The notes under the pieces were generated by a model that was not told the DNA's origin, made no database searches, and was given only the letters and a program-made list of their open reading frames with translations. Below, in pieces: positions 15,909 through 24,701 of a stretch of DNA of 64,000 nt (within the stretch, counting starts at the first letter, position 1; every line of letters starts with the position of its first letter). Origin of the DNA: AP-15 sp963712825 (GTDB lineage Bacteria; Pseudomonadota; Alphaproteobacteria; ATCC43930; CGMCC-115725); NCBI GenBank assembly GCA_963712825.1, contig CAVQJP010000016.1, forward strand, positions 434,001 to 498,000, written 5' to 3'. A program made the position numbers and the translations under genes.

Positions 15909-16391
15909 ATGGCCGACACAGCAACACCGCAGGCAGTCGAAGCGGCGGCGGCGCCGGCCGCGCGGCCCGGGCGCGGCTACCCCGAGCCGTTTGCGACGCG
16001 CGTCGCCGGGCGGGTGCGGCGACCCCTCGGCGACCTCTTCGGGCTGACCAGCTTTGGGGTCAACCTGACCCGGCTGCCGCCCGGCGGCGTATCGGCGTTG
16101 CGCCACACCCACACCCGCGAGGACGAGTTCGTCTACATCGTCGAAGGCGAGCCGGTGCTGGTCACGAATGCCGGCGAGACCCCGCTGCGCCCCGGCATGT
16201 GCGCCGGGTTCAAGGCCGGCGACGGCAACGCCCACCATCTCTTGAACCGCACGATGCACGACGTCGTCTATCTCGAGATCGGCGGCCGCGACCCTGGCGA
16301 CACGGTTGTCTACCCTGACGACGACATCGGCCGCGCGCTCGCGCCCGACGGCGGCCGGCTGTTTGTCCGCCGGGACGGCCGCCCGTACTGA
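15909..16391 (+). CDS. Cupin domain protein
   Basis: 160 residues, a single cupin barrel. Motif 1 is RHTHTREDEFVYIVEGE (residues 63-79) with metal-ligand histidines and glutamate, and motif 2 is PGMCAGFKAGDGNAHHL (near 97-113). The C-terminal DTVVYPDDDIG is shared with cupins that follow sugar- or acid-metabolism genes in this group. It probably binds a divalent metal and may be an isomerase, dioxygenase or sensor. GGAGGG lies immediately upstream of the ATG. Confidence 0.8.
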   Translation: MADTATPQAVEAAAAPAARPGRGYPEPFATRVAGRVRRPLGDLFGLTSFGVNLTRLPPGGVSALRHTHTREDEFVYIVEGEPVLVTNAGETPLRPGMCAGFKAGDGNAHHLLNRTMHDVVYLEIGGRDPGDTVVYPDDDIGRALAPDGGRLFVRRDGRPY

Positions 16392-16406
16392 GCCTCGCCT
16401 ATCGCG

Positions 16407-17699
16407 CTACAGCTCCTCCCAATCGATGCGGCGGCTGACGGGCGGATCAGGCTCGGGCCGGTATTGGTAATCCCGCGTCCAGGGCCGCGGCGCCGGGCCG
16501 TCGGCCAACGGCTTTTGCGCCAATGTCTGGCACACCGACAGCCAGCCGCAGTCGAAAGCATAGGCCATCGCGGCCATGTAGATGCGCCAGATGCGGTAGC
16601 GCTCGATGCCGGCGGCGGCGATCGCCGCCTCGCGCGCCGCCTCCAGCCGGCTGACCCAATGCAAAAGGGTCGGCGGGTAATGCGGGCGCAAATCCTCGAT
16701 GTCGAGAATTTCGAGCCCGCTGCCGGCGATCTCGTAGAGCGCGCGCGAGATGTGCGGCACCTCGCCGCCGGGAAAAACAAACCGCTCGATGAACTCGCCG
16801 CCCAGCGGACCCTGCGCCCGCCCGTCACGGTCGGCGGCGGTGATGCCGTGGTTGAGCACGAGGCCGCCCGGCTTTAGCAGGCGCGCGATCGCCGCGAAAT
16901 AGAGCGGCAGGTTGGCGATGCCGACATGCTCGTACATGCCGACCGAGACGATCTTGTCGTATTGCGCGGGACCCGCCAGGTCGCGGTAGTCGGCGACGCG
17001 GAATTCGACGCGGTCGGCAAGGCCCTGCGCGGCGGCGCGCTTTTGCGCTTCGTCGCATTGCGGCGGGCTCAAGGTGATGCCGAGGCCGGATATCCCGTAA
17101 TTCGCCGCGGCCCGGCACAACAACCCGCCCCAGCCGCAGCCGATGTCGAGCAGCCGCTCGCCCGGCCGCAGCCGCAGCTTGCGGCAGAGGTGATCGAGCT
17201 TTTGCTGCTGCGCGGTGTCGAGGTCTTCGGCCCCGGTCATGAAATAGGCGCAGGAATAGATCATCTGGCGGTCGAGCCAGAGCCGGTAGAACGCGCTCGG
17301 CACGTCGTAGTGATAGCGCACCGCCGCAGCGTCGCGCGCCTTGCTGCGGCGGCGCGGCAGCCGCGCCAGGAGCGGCGCGACGCGGCGCAAAAACGGCAGG
17401 TTGCCGACCGCATCGGCGAGCGCGATGCCGACGCGCAATATGTCCTGCACCCGCCCGTCGACGCCGAGCCCGCCCTCGACATAGGCTTGCGCCAGCCGGC
17501 CCATGTTGCCGGTCATAAACAGCCGCAGCAGACGCCGCGAATGGAGCGTCAGGACCACCTGCGGCGCGGGCGCGAAGTCGAACCCCTCGCCGTCCCAAAA
17601 GACGACGCGCAACCGCGGCGCCTCGCCGCCGACGGCAAGCCGCGTGCGCAGGCGGGCGAGGAGCCGGTCGCGCAGCAAAATCGAGGAATGCGATCGCAA
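16407..17699 (-). CDS. Cyclopropane-fatty-acyl-phospholipid synthase family protein
   Basis: 430 residues. Transfers a methylene group from SAM to unsaturated acyl chains of membrane phospholipids. HYDVPSAFYRLWLD (130-143), MIYSCAYF (146-153), the SAM loop LLDIGCGWGGLLC (183-195) and the late VGMYEHVG motif are characteristic. The N-terminal 110 residues form the lipid-binding domain. The start is TTG 17699, with AGAGGGA about eight bases upstream; no ATG is available near the N-terminus. The stop lies 16 bases from the convergent cupin gene. Confidence 0.9.
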   Translation of the reverse strand: MRSHSSILLRDRLLARLRTRLAVGGEAPRLRVVFWDGEGFDFAPAPQVVLTLHSRRLLRLFMTGNMGRLAQAYVEGGLGVDGRVQDILRVGIALADAVGNLPFLRRVAPLLARLPRRRSKARDAAAVRYHYDVPSAFYRLWLDRQMIYSCAYFMTGAEDLDTAQQQKLDHLCRKLRLRPGERLLDIGCGWGGLLCRAAANYGISGLGITLSPPQCDEAQKRAAAQGLADRVEFRVADYRDLAGPAQYDKIVSVGMYEHVGIANLPLYFAAIARLLKPGGLVLNHGITAADRDGRAQGPLGGEFIERFVFPGGEVPHISRALYEIAGSGLEILDIEDLRPHYPPTLLHWVSRLEAAREAAIAAAGIERYRIWRIYMAAMAYAFDCGWLSVCQTLAQKPLADGPAPRPWTRDYQYRPEPDPPVSRRIDWEEL

Positions 17700-17842
17700 T
17701 CGAGCCGTCCCTCTACCGCGGCGGACTGGGCGCCGGGACGCGCCAAGAGTCGCCGCCCGCTCTGGCCAACGCGCGGCGGTCGGCGCATGATCAGGGCCGC
17801 GGCAAATAATTTCGCGGCTTAAGTCGGTCCGGAGGAAGAGCG

Positions 17843-19033
17843 ATGAAGATCGTCAAGGTCGAAGACTTGCATTGCGACGCCGGCTGGCGGGTCAACTCGT
17901 TTCTGAAGGTCACCACCGATGACGGCGTCGTCGGCTGGGCGGAATACATGGAGGGCTATGGCGCGCAAGGGCTAACCGGCGTCATCCAAAAGCTCGCCGA
18001 GCGGTTTCTGATCGGCCGCGACCCGCGCCCGGTCGAGGCGATCAGCGCGTTGCTTTACGCGGCGACGCGGCAGGCGCCGGGCGGCATCAACCAGATGGCG
18101 ATCGCGGCGATCGAAAACGCGCTCGTCGACGTCAAGGCCAAGGCGTTGGGGGTGCCGGTCTACGAATTGCTCGGCGGCCCGGTGCGCGACCGGCTGCGGC
18201 TCTACTGGTCGCATTGCGGCACCTACCGCGCCCGCCATGCCGACCGTATCCGCGAATGGGCCGGGGTCGACCCGGTGCGCTCGCTCGACGACATCGTGGC
18301 CCTCGGCGAGGAGGTCAGGCGCAAGGGCTTCAAGGGCTTGAAAACCAACCTGATCCGCTTCGACCGCGACAAGCCCTACATGTACGGTCCCGGCACCGGC
18401 AACCCGCCGGGCTTTCCCGAGCTCAATATCGACAGCCAGATCGTCGAGGCTGCGGTCAAGCAGCTCGAAGCCTTTCGCCGCGGCGCCGGGCCCCATGTCG
18501 GGCTGCATCTCGACACCAATTTCAACTACAAGACCGAGGGCTATATCCGGCTCGCCCGCGCGCTCGAGCCGCTCGACCTGACCTGGCTCGAGATCGACAC
18601 CTACGACCATCAGGCATTGGCGCTGATCCGGCGCTCGGCGCGGGTGCCGATCGCGTCCTGCGAGTCGCTCTACGGCCGGCGGCAGTTCCGGCCCTATTTC
18701 GAAAACCAGTCGGTCGACGTGGCGATCATCGACGTGGCGTGGAACGGCATCCTCGAATCGGTCAAGATCGCGGCGATGGCCGACGCCTACGAGGTCAATG
18801 TGGCGCCCCATAACTTCAACGGCCATCTGGGCTCGCTGATCAGCGCGCATATGTGCGCCGCGATCCCCAATTTCCGGATCATGGAAATCGACATCGACGA
18901 CGTGCGCTGGAAGGACGACATCGTCACCGCACCGCCGGTCATCGAGGACGGCGACCTGCTGCTGCCAACCGGTCCGGGCTGGGGCGCCGATGTCAACGAG
19001 GAGTTCGTGCGCTCCCACCCGCCGCAGCGCTAG
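17843..19033 (+). CDS. Mandelate racemase/muconate lactonizing enzyme family protein
   Basis: 396 residues of the enolase superfamily, acid-sugar dehydratase or racemase branch. The alpha/beta capping domain comes first. Then the barrel carries the metal-binding LHLDTNFNY (Asp), LEIDTYD (Glu) and CESLYG (Glu), and the general-base His in NVAPHNFNGHLGS. The KTNL segment supplies the opposite-face lysine. The presence of a cupin nearby would suit sugar-acid breakdown, but substrate assignment needs structure-based comparison. The start at ATG 17843 has GGAGGA. Confidence 0.88.
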   Translation: MKIVKVEDLHCDAGWRVNSFLKVTTDDGVVGWAEYMEGYGAQGLTGVIQKLAERFLIGRDPRPVEAISALLYAATRQAPGGINQMAIAAIENALVDVKAKALGVPVYELLGGPVRDRLRLYWSHCGTYRARHADRIREWAGVDPVRSLDDIVALGEEVRRKGFKGLKTNLIRFDRDKPYMYGPGTGNPPGFPELNIDSQIVEAAVKQLEAFRRGAGPHVGLHLDTNFNYKTEGYIRLARALEPLDLTWLEIDTYDHQALALIRRSARVPIASCESLYGRRQFRPYFENQSVDVAIIDVAWNGILESVKIAAMADAYEVNVAPHNFNGHLGSLISAHMCAAIPNFRIMEIDIDDVRWKDDIVTAPPVIEDGDLLLPTGPGWGADVNEEFVRSHPPQR

Positions 19034-19145
19034 CCGGCGCGATGCCGCACAGTGACATTGACATAATGATTGAGGCAAACGCGGCCGCTGGCATCGCCGT
19101 CCTCGGATGCCTGGTGCTTTTGGTTAGGTTGCGGCAGCACACCCG

Positions 19146-19436
19146 ATGGCCGACCGGCTCTCGCTCACCGACGCCCTGGCGGACGCCAATATCGAACGCC
19201 AGAAAGCCGAGCGCATTGCCACCCAGATTTTCGACGCGATCCATGACAATGTTGCCACCAAGCAGGACCTGCAGCACGCCGTATCCGACCTGCAGCACGC
19301 CACCGCCGAGCTGGAGCAGCGAATGCTGCTACGGTTAGCCGAGCTCGAACATCGCCTGACGGTGCGCTTTGCGAGCGTCATGGTGGTGCTGACCGGGATC
19401 ATTCTCGCGGCGATCCGTTATCTGCCGCACGGCTGA
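19146..19436 (+). CDS. Small coiled-coil protein with one C-terminal membrane segment (paralogue)
   Basis: 96 residues: AERIATQIFDAIHDNVATKQDL, a repeated heptad stretch LQHAVSDLQHATAELEQRM and a terminal membrane span VMVVLTGIILAAIRYL. The AERIAT-I-DAIHDNVATK-DL segment is almost identical to the protein encoded at 33018-33245. This is DUF1640-like and probably inner-membrane tail-anchored. A frame 70 bases upstream (19042) is not in phase and is ignored. Confidence 0.65.
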   Translation: MADRLSLTDALADANIERQKAERIATQIFDAIHDNVATKQDLQHAVSDLQHATAELEQRMLLRLAELEHRLTVRFASVMVVLTGIILAAIRYLPHG

Positions 19437-19484
19437 GGGCGCCCGGCGCAAGGCTTTCCAACTCCGGCGGAACAATGGCTTTGG

Positions 19485-20541
19485 TCAGGCGCGGCGGCGG
19501 CGGCGCACCAGGCCTAGACCAAGCAGCGCGATGCCCAGCAGCGCCAGCGCGCCGGGCTCGGGAACCACGACGAGCGCGGCGCCGGCGCGCGCTCTGCCGG
19601 CACCGCTGCCGGCGGCTTGTGCCGGGCCGTTCTGCTGGCCCGTAAGATTGTAGCCGAGCACGTCGAACACATCCACATCGGCAGTCGAGAGCGGCAGCAC
19701 GACGCCCGGCGGGACGGCCGCGTCAAACGCGTCGAGCGCATAGCCGGCCCAGTCGCCGAGATCGCCGCCGCCGGTGCCGTTGTAGGTGTCGAGATTGGCG
19801 GCGCCGCCATTGATCGAGAAATACTGGCCGTTGCCGGGGCTGAGCGCCCGCGTATTCGGCGCCGAATAGCGGAACAGGTCGAGCGGGTCCAAGGTGCCGC
19901 CAATGGTGCCGAGATCCGCCATACGGCCCAGCACTTCGGAAACCTCATGCTCGGCGACGCCGATAAAGTCAAACGCGCCGCCGACCCCGCGGCTCGCCGG
20001 GTTGAAGGTCCAGGGCGAGCTTTTGTCAAAGCCGACAAACCCGTCGGTGCCGCTGTAGCCCGTCAGGCCCAATGCCTTGGCTTCCGATGTCGCCATCAGC
20101 TCGCTCCTGCCGCCCGTCGGGTCGGCAGCCGGCAGGCTCGCGACCGCGCTCTGGTCCGCGGCGGAGCGCGCGTCGCTGATCAGCGCGTTGCGGACCTGGC
20201 CGTAGCTGTAATAGCCGGCAAGATAGGTCTCGCTCTCGCCGAGTGCTCCCGCGGAAATCGAGCTGCCGCCGACCTCGCCCCAGCCGACATCGATGTTGAC
20301 CGTGACCGGATTGGAGAAGGTGGCGTCGAAATATTTGACCGCGTCCTGAAACGCCGTCTTGAAGCCCGTCGGCGCGCTGCTGACGCTCGAAATCATAGGT
20401 CGCGTCGATAACGAGGGCGTTGGCCGACCCGGACATGGCCGGCACGCTCGCCCCCACCAGCGCCGCCAACACGAGCGGCAAGGGTTGGCGCCGACACCGA
20501 CTTGCTGCGGGCGCGCGCCCCGGTTTCTGCTTTTGATCCAT
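19485..20541 (-). pseudogene. Frameshifted PEP-CTERM metalloprotease (NF038122-like)
   Basis: Two reading frames together make one exported protein. The upstream frame (start ATG 20541) gives a signal peptide PLPLVLAALVGASVPAMSGS followed by ALVIDATYDF. The downstream frame continues from SSVSSAPTGFKTAF to the end. The join is at the AAA run 20390-20392 (plus strand), where one extra base breaks the frame. The body has the metalloprotease motif AEHEVSEVLGR and ends in the PEP-CTERM sorting signal VPEPGALALLGIALLGLG followed by RRRRRA. This is either a real inactivation or a one-base sequencing error. No exosortase is in the window. Confidence 0.75.
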
Positions 20542-21236
20542 TCCCGCGTCCCCCGTTGCTGCGAGTCAAAAAGCTCCAATTTCGCGACAGACAAATCCGC
20601 GCGAACACGAGCACTTGTCCCAGCTTGCCCAAGTGAAACTCCGAAATGCTGTGTTCTTTCCGGGACATTTCCTGAACAGCCGCGTTGGCAAAGCTTCGAC
20701 GCAGGCGAAACAGGAAAAGCTGCTCGACAAAATCGGCGACGAACATTTACAGCGCCGTTGCCGCCCACTTAGCGCTACGTGCAGAGATACGCCGCCGCAT
20801 CGCGAGCGGCATGATCGTCCAGCCCCATACCCGGCATGGCGTTTCCCGGCGGCGGGTTTTACGGCGTTCAGCTTTCGAACCACGGCCGGATCATGATCCT
20901 GCCCGGCGCCATCTCGCCGGCGCGGGGCGGTCAGGTCGTCGGCGCGGTCGGTGTCAGCGGCGTCGGGCCCCCAGGCGCCGGTCTAATAATTGACATCGCG
21001 CGCCCATGGTACACCGCAAGACACTCCTGCTCCGATCCGAGTAATCGGCCGGGCGATCATTCGGCGCCGCTCGGGATCGTGAGATTTTGCCGGATTGCGT
21101 CAAGCAGTCGAGCACATCCGGCGCCGCGCCGAGGGGTTGCGCCGCGGTGGAATTAGCCTCGCGAACCCCGCGCAAACGCGCTATTATAAGAACACCGGAA
21201 CCCAACGGCTCGCGGACGGTCTGAGATGCGGTGCCC
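20542..21236. other. Gene-poor interval containing a heme-binding-protein remnant
   Basis: No intact gene is visible in these 695 bases. From 20836 to about 20985 a short frame reads PGGGFYGVQLSNHGRIMILP and then VVGAVGVSG, which is the conserved end of GlcG/HbpS-type proteins; see the separate entry. The remainder on both sides shows no protein-like frame and no RNA gene that I recognise. Confidence 0.45.
20836..20985 (+). pseudogene. Remnant of a GlcG/HbpS-like heme-degrading or heme-binding protein
   Basis: About 50 codons resemble the distal half of GlcG/HbpS domains: FPGGGFYGVQLSNHGRIMIL, then GGQVVGAVGVSG. In intact members this run is followed by a short acidic helix and preceded by some 70 residues; neither is present here. 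After the GVSG motif the frame loses similarity. The fragment lies in a degraded region behind the frameshifted protease. Judged a decayed gene. Confidence 0.5.
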
Positions 21237-22847
21237 ATGTTTTTGAGCGGGCCTCGACAGCAGCTTTTCGACACCAAGGGCGGCAGCGCACCGCTCGCCA
21301 AAAGCGAGCCCCTGTCTCGGCGGCGGTCGGCTCCGGGTCCGGCGTTTGCCGGGCTCGACGGGACTGCCCGCAGCCGCCGCCGGGGGTCGCGGGCCGTGGC
21401 TGCGGTCTTGTTGTGCGGCGGGTTGGGCCTGACGGCATTGCCGGCCGGCGCCCTTGCGGATTCGTCGAGCGACGACCTGAACAAGCTGCGTGCCGACATC
21501 CAGAAGGAAATCGCCGCGCTTAAAAAGCAGGAGGCAAAGCTCCACCAGCAATTCCTCGACCTCGATCGCAAGAGCAAATTGCTCGACCGCAAAAGCGAGC
21601 TGCTCGACGAGCAGCTGCAGAACATGCGGGCGACCGGCGTCCCCAACGTCGCCCCGCCCGGGGTCGGAGCGCCGGGCTCGACCGCAACGATATCGAGCGC
21701 GCCGACGGTCGGCTCGCCGGCGCCGCCCGCCGGGCCGGCGGCAGCGGGTTCGGGGATCGAGGTCGCCCAGGCGCCCGGCTCCGCGGCACCGTCTGCACCC
21801 GCGGCCGCAGGCGGCCAGCCCACCCCGCCGCCGGCGGGCGGCGAGTCGGCGCCGATCCAGGGTCCGTCGGCGGCCCAGCAGCAGGCCAAGCAGGTCATCG
21901 AGACCGCGCCGTCGCTCTCCACCGCCGGCGGTGTCTTGACCCCCAAGGGCCAGATCGTCCTCGACCCGTCGATTGAATACGACTACTGGTCGCAGAACGA
22001 GCTCGGCGTCAACGGCTTCCAGATCATCCCCGGCATCACTTTTGGCAACATCTTTGCCAACCGCGTCGAGCAGAACATCACGACTGCGGCGCTGACCGGG
22101 CGCTACGGTATAACCGACCGCTGGGAAATAAATTTCAAGGTTCCCTATGTCTACAATACCGGCTCGACCATCAGCCTGATCCCGGAAGGCACCACCGCCC
22201 AGCTGTTGACCCTCAACGCCACCGGCACCGGGATCGGCGACGTCCAGTTCGGTTCGAGCTATCAGATCAACACCGGGGAGAACGGCTGGCCGATTTTTAT
22301 CGGCAACGTCCTGTTCAAGACCGCGACCGGCATCAGCCCGTTCGATGTCCCGATCATTACGGTAAACGACCCGAATGGCGGCTTTCTCGAGGGCCAGCCA
22401 AAAAGACTGGCGACCGGAACCGGGTTTTACGCCGTCACCCCGAGCGTGACGGTGCTGATGCCGACAGCACCCGGTGTGCTGTTCGCCAATGTCCAGGACA
22501 CCCACAATCTCGGGCGCAGCGTAGACATACAAAATGTCGAAGGCGGCCCGGGGACGAATGCTTTTCTGCAGCCGGGGGAAAACCCGGCGTTGACGTTCGG
22601 TATCGGCTTTTCGCTGAACGACCGCGCCGCTCTGACCTTCAGCTATCAGCAGCAGCACGTGTTTACCGCGTTCGAGAACCATAACGCGATCGCCGGGTCG
22701 CCTTATTCGTTCGGCACCTTCAATTTCGGCCTCGGCTATCAGATCACGCAGTCGACCCGGTTGAACCTGAGCGTCGGGATCGGCGCCGGTCCAAACACGC
22801 CGGTGGCGAAAGTGCTGCTCGAGCTGCCCTATAAATTCTCCCTGTAG
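21237..22847 (+). CDS. Outer-membrane beta-barrel protein with N-terminal coiled coil
   Basis: 536 residues. After a 45-residue basic leader there is a signal-like segment, AVAAVLLCGGLGLTALPAGA. A coiled coil follows (DLNKLRADIQKEIAALKKQ, then repeated DRKSKLLDRKSELLDEQL), then a 70-residue Pro/Ala/Gly linker. The C-terminal 300 residues form alternating amphipathic strands ending in LLELPYKFSL, the terminal Phe-x-Leu type of outer-membrane barrels. It resembles transporters of the phenol-degradation MetA type. The start is uncertain: GTG 21231 or ATG 21237 open the frame, both without a strong ribosome site, and the true start may be farther in. Probable role: outer-membrane channel. Confidence 0.7.
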   Translation: MFLSGPRQQLFDTKGGSAPLAKSEPLSRRRSAPGPAFAGLDGTARSRRRGSRAVAAVLLCGGLGLTALPAGALADSSSDDLNKLRADIQKEIAALKKQEAKLHQQFLDLDRKSKLLDRKSELLDEQLQNMRATGVPNVAPPGVGAPGSTATISSAPTVGSPAPPAGPAAAGSGIEVAQAPGSAAPSAPAAAGGQPTPPPAGGESAPIQGPSAAQQQAKQVIETAPSLSTAGGVLTPKGQIVLDPSIEYDYWSQNELGVNGFQIIPGITFGNIFANRVEQNITTAALTGRYGITDRWEINFKVPYVYNTGSTISLIPEGTTAQLLTLNATGTGIGDVQFGSSYQINTGENGWPIFIGNVLFKTATGISPFDVPIITVNDPNGGFLEGQPKRLATGTGFYAVTPSVTVLMPTAPGVLFANVQDTHNLGRSVDIQNVEGGPGTNAFLQPGENPALTFGIGFSLNDRAALTFSYQQQHVFTAFENHNAIAGSPYSFGTFNFGLGYQITQSTRLNLSVGIGAGPNTPVAKVLLELPYKFSL

Positions 22848-22889
22848 AGCGGTTTTTCGATCCGATCCCATCGCAGAAAGTGCAGGCCC

Positions 22890-22990
22890 GCTCCCCTTCG
22901 CTCTCTCCCAGGGTGGGGGGAGGGTTGAGAAGGGTCGGCGAGACGCCGTCGCGCCTACCCGGAGCTGGGTGAGGGGCTGCGCTTGCTGCG
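22890..22990. repeat. REP-like G/C palindrome between convergent genes
   Basis: The stretch contains CTCTCCCAGGGTGGGGGGAG and, further on, TACCCGGAGCTGGGTGAGGGG. These complementary CTCCC/GGGAG and ACCC/GGGT tracts are typical of the dispersed CTCTCCC...GGGAGAGG repeats in proteobacteria. A related element is inserted in the RNase G gene near 39655. It may also act as the shared terminator of the flanking convergent genes. Confidence 0.5.
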
Positions 22991-23014
22991 ATGCGATGTG
23001 GCGGGAAACCCGCC

Positions 23015-23614
23015 TTAGGGTTTGCGGTCCTCGATTTCGTCGAGGACGGTTTCGGGGGCGACGTCTTCCTTGAGCTCGCCGAGCTCGGCCTCGATTTCGG
23101 TCTCGACCCCCAGCCGCTCGGCGATCGCCGAGATCATGGCGACGAGCTTGGTGACCTCATGCTCCGCCAACAGGTTGATCTGCAGGTCGAGCTCGGCGCG
23201 CTTCTCGCCCGCCGCGGTCATCCGGTTTTGGCTGATCAGGATAAAGGTCGAAAGAAAGATCGCCTCGACCGACGCCGCCATCGCCAGGATCACAAAGGAC
23301 GGGTCGAATTTGGGTATCCCCGGCACAAGGCCGAGATTGACGATGATCCACGCACCGAACACCGCCACGTGCAGGTAGACGAACCGCATGCTGCCGGTGA
23401 AGCGGGTGATCGCGTCGGCGACCCGCGCCTCAAATGTGGCGGCGGCCTCCTCTTGCGCCCGCCGAGCCTTCATCAGGCGCAGATTGCGGGCCAGCACCGA
23501 TCCCATCCCGGGAGGTTTGGGCGCGGGCCGTGTCGGCCGCGGAACCGACCGTCGGTCCCGATCTCCAGCCCGACCCCCGGCCCGGCCCGAGGATTGTGCG
23601 TCGTTTCCGGTCAA
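23015..23614 (-). CDS. DUF1003 membrane protein
   Basis: 199 residues at the longest frame. The DUF1003 core is FEARVADAITRFTGSMRFVY, a first span AVFGAWIIVNLGLVPGIP, the FDPSFVILAMAASVEAIFLS second span, and ISQNRMTAAGEKRAELDLQIN. An acidic helix ends the protein. The frame opens at TTG 23614; an ATG at 23506 (MGSVLARNL) is equally possible, because the first 36 residues are low-complexity. Function unknown; the family is widespread and often encoded near ion transporters. Confidence 0.78.
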   Translation of the reverse strand: MTGNDAQSSGRAGGRAGDRDRRSVPRPTRPAPKPPGMGSVLARNLRLMKARRAQEEAAATFEARVADAITRFTGSMRFVYLHVAVFGAWIIVNLGLVPGIPKFDPSFVILAMAASVEAIFLSTFILISQNRMTAAGEKRAELDLQINLLAEHEVTKLVAMISAIAERLGVETEIEAELGELKEDVAPETVLDEIEDRKP

Positions 23615-24038
23615 TCGCGGCGTCCACTACCCCACACCCTTTCAAGCAAACCGGGCGCCGCAGCATCGGTTCCTACATCTGGATGAACACCCGCTGTCGG
23701 GGCGGTGGCGGGTGCGTGCTGGTCGCACTTTGCGCCGCGGCATCTGATGTATGTCTGTGACGGCTGAGCGGATGATTCTTGCGCTGCCCCTAGCTTCGTG
23801 AGTCCGTAGCAAGACGCAGCGGAGAACAACGCCACCCCGATGACCATCAAACAAAACGAGATAAAGCGCCTTGCTTTCCCAGTTCATGTGCAGAGCGCTA
23901 CATCGAAGCGGCTAACCAGGCCCAGATAGCCGGGAACGCGATTGCCCGCATGGTCGAACATGCGCGGAACAGTGAAGTGGCAACCCGCCCCGATGAGGTG
24001 GCAAACCGTGACGGAAAATAAGGCCGGAAATATGTGGG
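23615..24038. other. Intergenic region with no convincing gene
   Basis: One small leftward frame here (23611-23850) reads MVIGVALFSAASCYGLTKL, like a signal or membrane segment, but it has no ribosome site and its tail is low-complexity. It is not called. The region is less GC-rich than its neighbours and lies downstream of the leftward tRNA-Arg gene, so it may hold that transcript's end. Confidence 0.4.
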
Positions 24039-24115
24039 TGGCGACCCCGGCAGGATTCGAACCTGCGGCCACTCGCTTAGAAGGCGAGTGCTCTATCCAG
24101 CTGAGCTACGGGGCC
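24039..24115 (-). tRNA. tRNA-Arg (anticodon TCT)
   Basis: A 77-base cloverleaf on the minus strand with encoded CCA. The acceptor stem GGCCCCG pairs with CGGGGTC. The anticodon arm is CTCGC-CTTCTAA-GCGAG with anticodon TCT. The T arm is GCAGG-TTCGAAT-CCTGC. It reads AGA (and possibly AGG), rare codons in this GC-rich genome. Confidence 0.97.
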
Positions 24116-24133
24116 GAGCCGCGTCCGCGCTCG

Positions 24134-24433
24134 TCAGTTGCGAACCCGATCATAGCGGAAATTGTCGGCATAGCTCTTGGGCTTTTCGCTGATCGCATGC
24201 GGCGCGATAACCGCATAGCTCAGCTCCTGGCGGTCGGCGAAGGCTTGCGCCTCGGCGAGCGTGTCGAAATGGATCTGCACCTGGTTGAGGGTGTCGTCGG
24301 CGCTGGTCCAGCCCATCAGCGGATCGCGCCCGCGCCCGGTCGCGGGCTCGTATTCGAGCACCCATTTTCGCGTCTTCCGGCGCCCCGACTGCATCGCGGT
24401 CTTGGCCGGCCGATAAATTCGCGCCTGCGTCAT
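24134..24433 (-). CDS. ETC complex I subunit, NDUFS4-like
   Basis: 99 residues: MTQARIYRPAKTAMQSGRRK, then WVLEYEP, MGWTSADDTLNQVQIHFDTL and PKSYADNFRYDRVRN. This is the NDUFS4/ETC_C1_NDUFA4 family, an accessory subunit of respiratory complex I at the N-module interface in Alphaproteobacteria and mitochondria. It is usually encoded away from the nuo operon, next to tRNA genes, as here between tRNA-Pro and tRNA-Arg. The start at ATG 24433 has GGAGGGG. A much longer frame upstream runs through the tRNA and is an artefact. Confidence 0.9.
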   Translation of the reverse strand: MTQARIYRPAKTAMQSGRRKTRKWVLEYEPATGRGRDPLMGWTSADDTLNQVQIHFDTLAEAQAFADRQELSYAVIAPHAISEKPKSYADNFRYDRVRN

Positions 24434-24491
24434 CGCCGAATTCCCCTCCGCCAACCCGACCGCTTCCGCGAGGTAAATGCCTCGTCCGCAA

Positions 24492-24568
<77 letters not shown>

Positions 24569-24597
24569 CCGTGCGGGATCGGTGCCTTTTAGAGCGT

Positions 24598-24701
24598 CGC
24601 CGCGGACCGCGCAACCGCGGGCGCGGCACCTTTGCTTTACCCCGCCGCCGCGGCCCGCGCAACAGCGGGCACGGCACCTTTGCTTTACGCCGCCGCCGCG
24701 G
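24598..24701. repeat. 48-bp tandem duplication at the end of the sigma-factor gene
   Basis: A 48-base unit starting CGCCGCGG occurs at 24598 and 24646, with the first bases of a third copy at 24694. Each unit contains GCACCTTTGCTTTAC. The copies differ at four or so positions. The sigma-factor stop codon lies in this repeat, so the gene's last codons were duplicated downstream of the working stop. It lies just 3' of the gene and upstream of tRNA-Pro. Confidence 0.75.

Noticed and set aside
23611..23850. Small leftward frame with a hydrophobic start, MVIGVALFSAASCYG
   Set aside because: No ribosome site, low-complexity tail, and its codons read like random GC-rich sequence; left uncalled.
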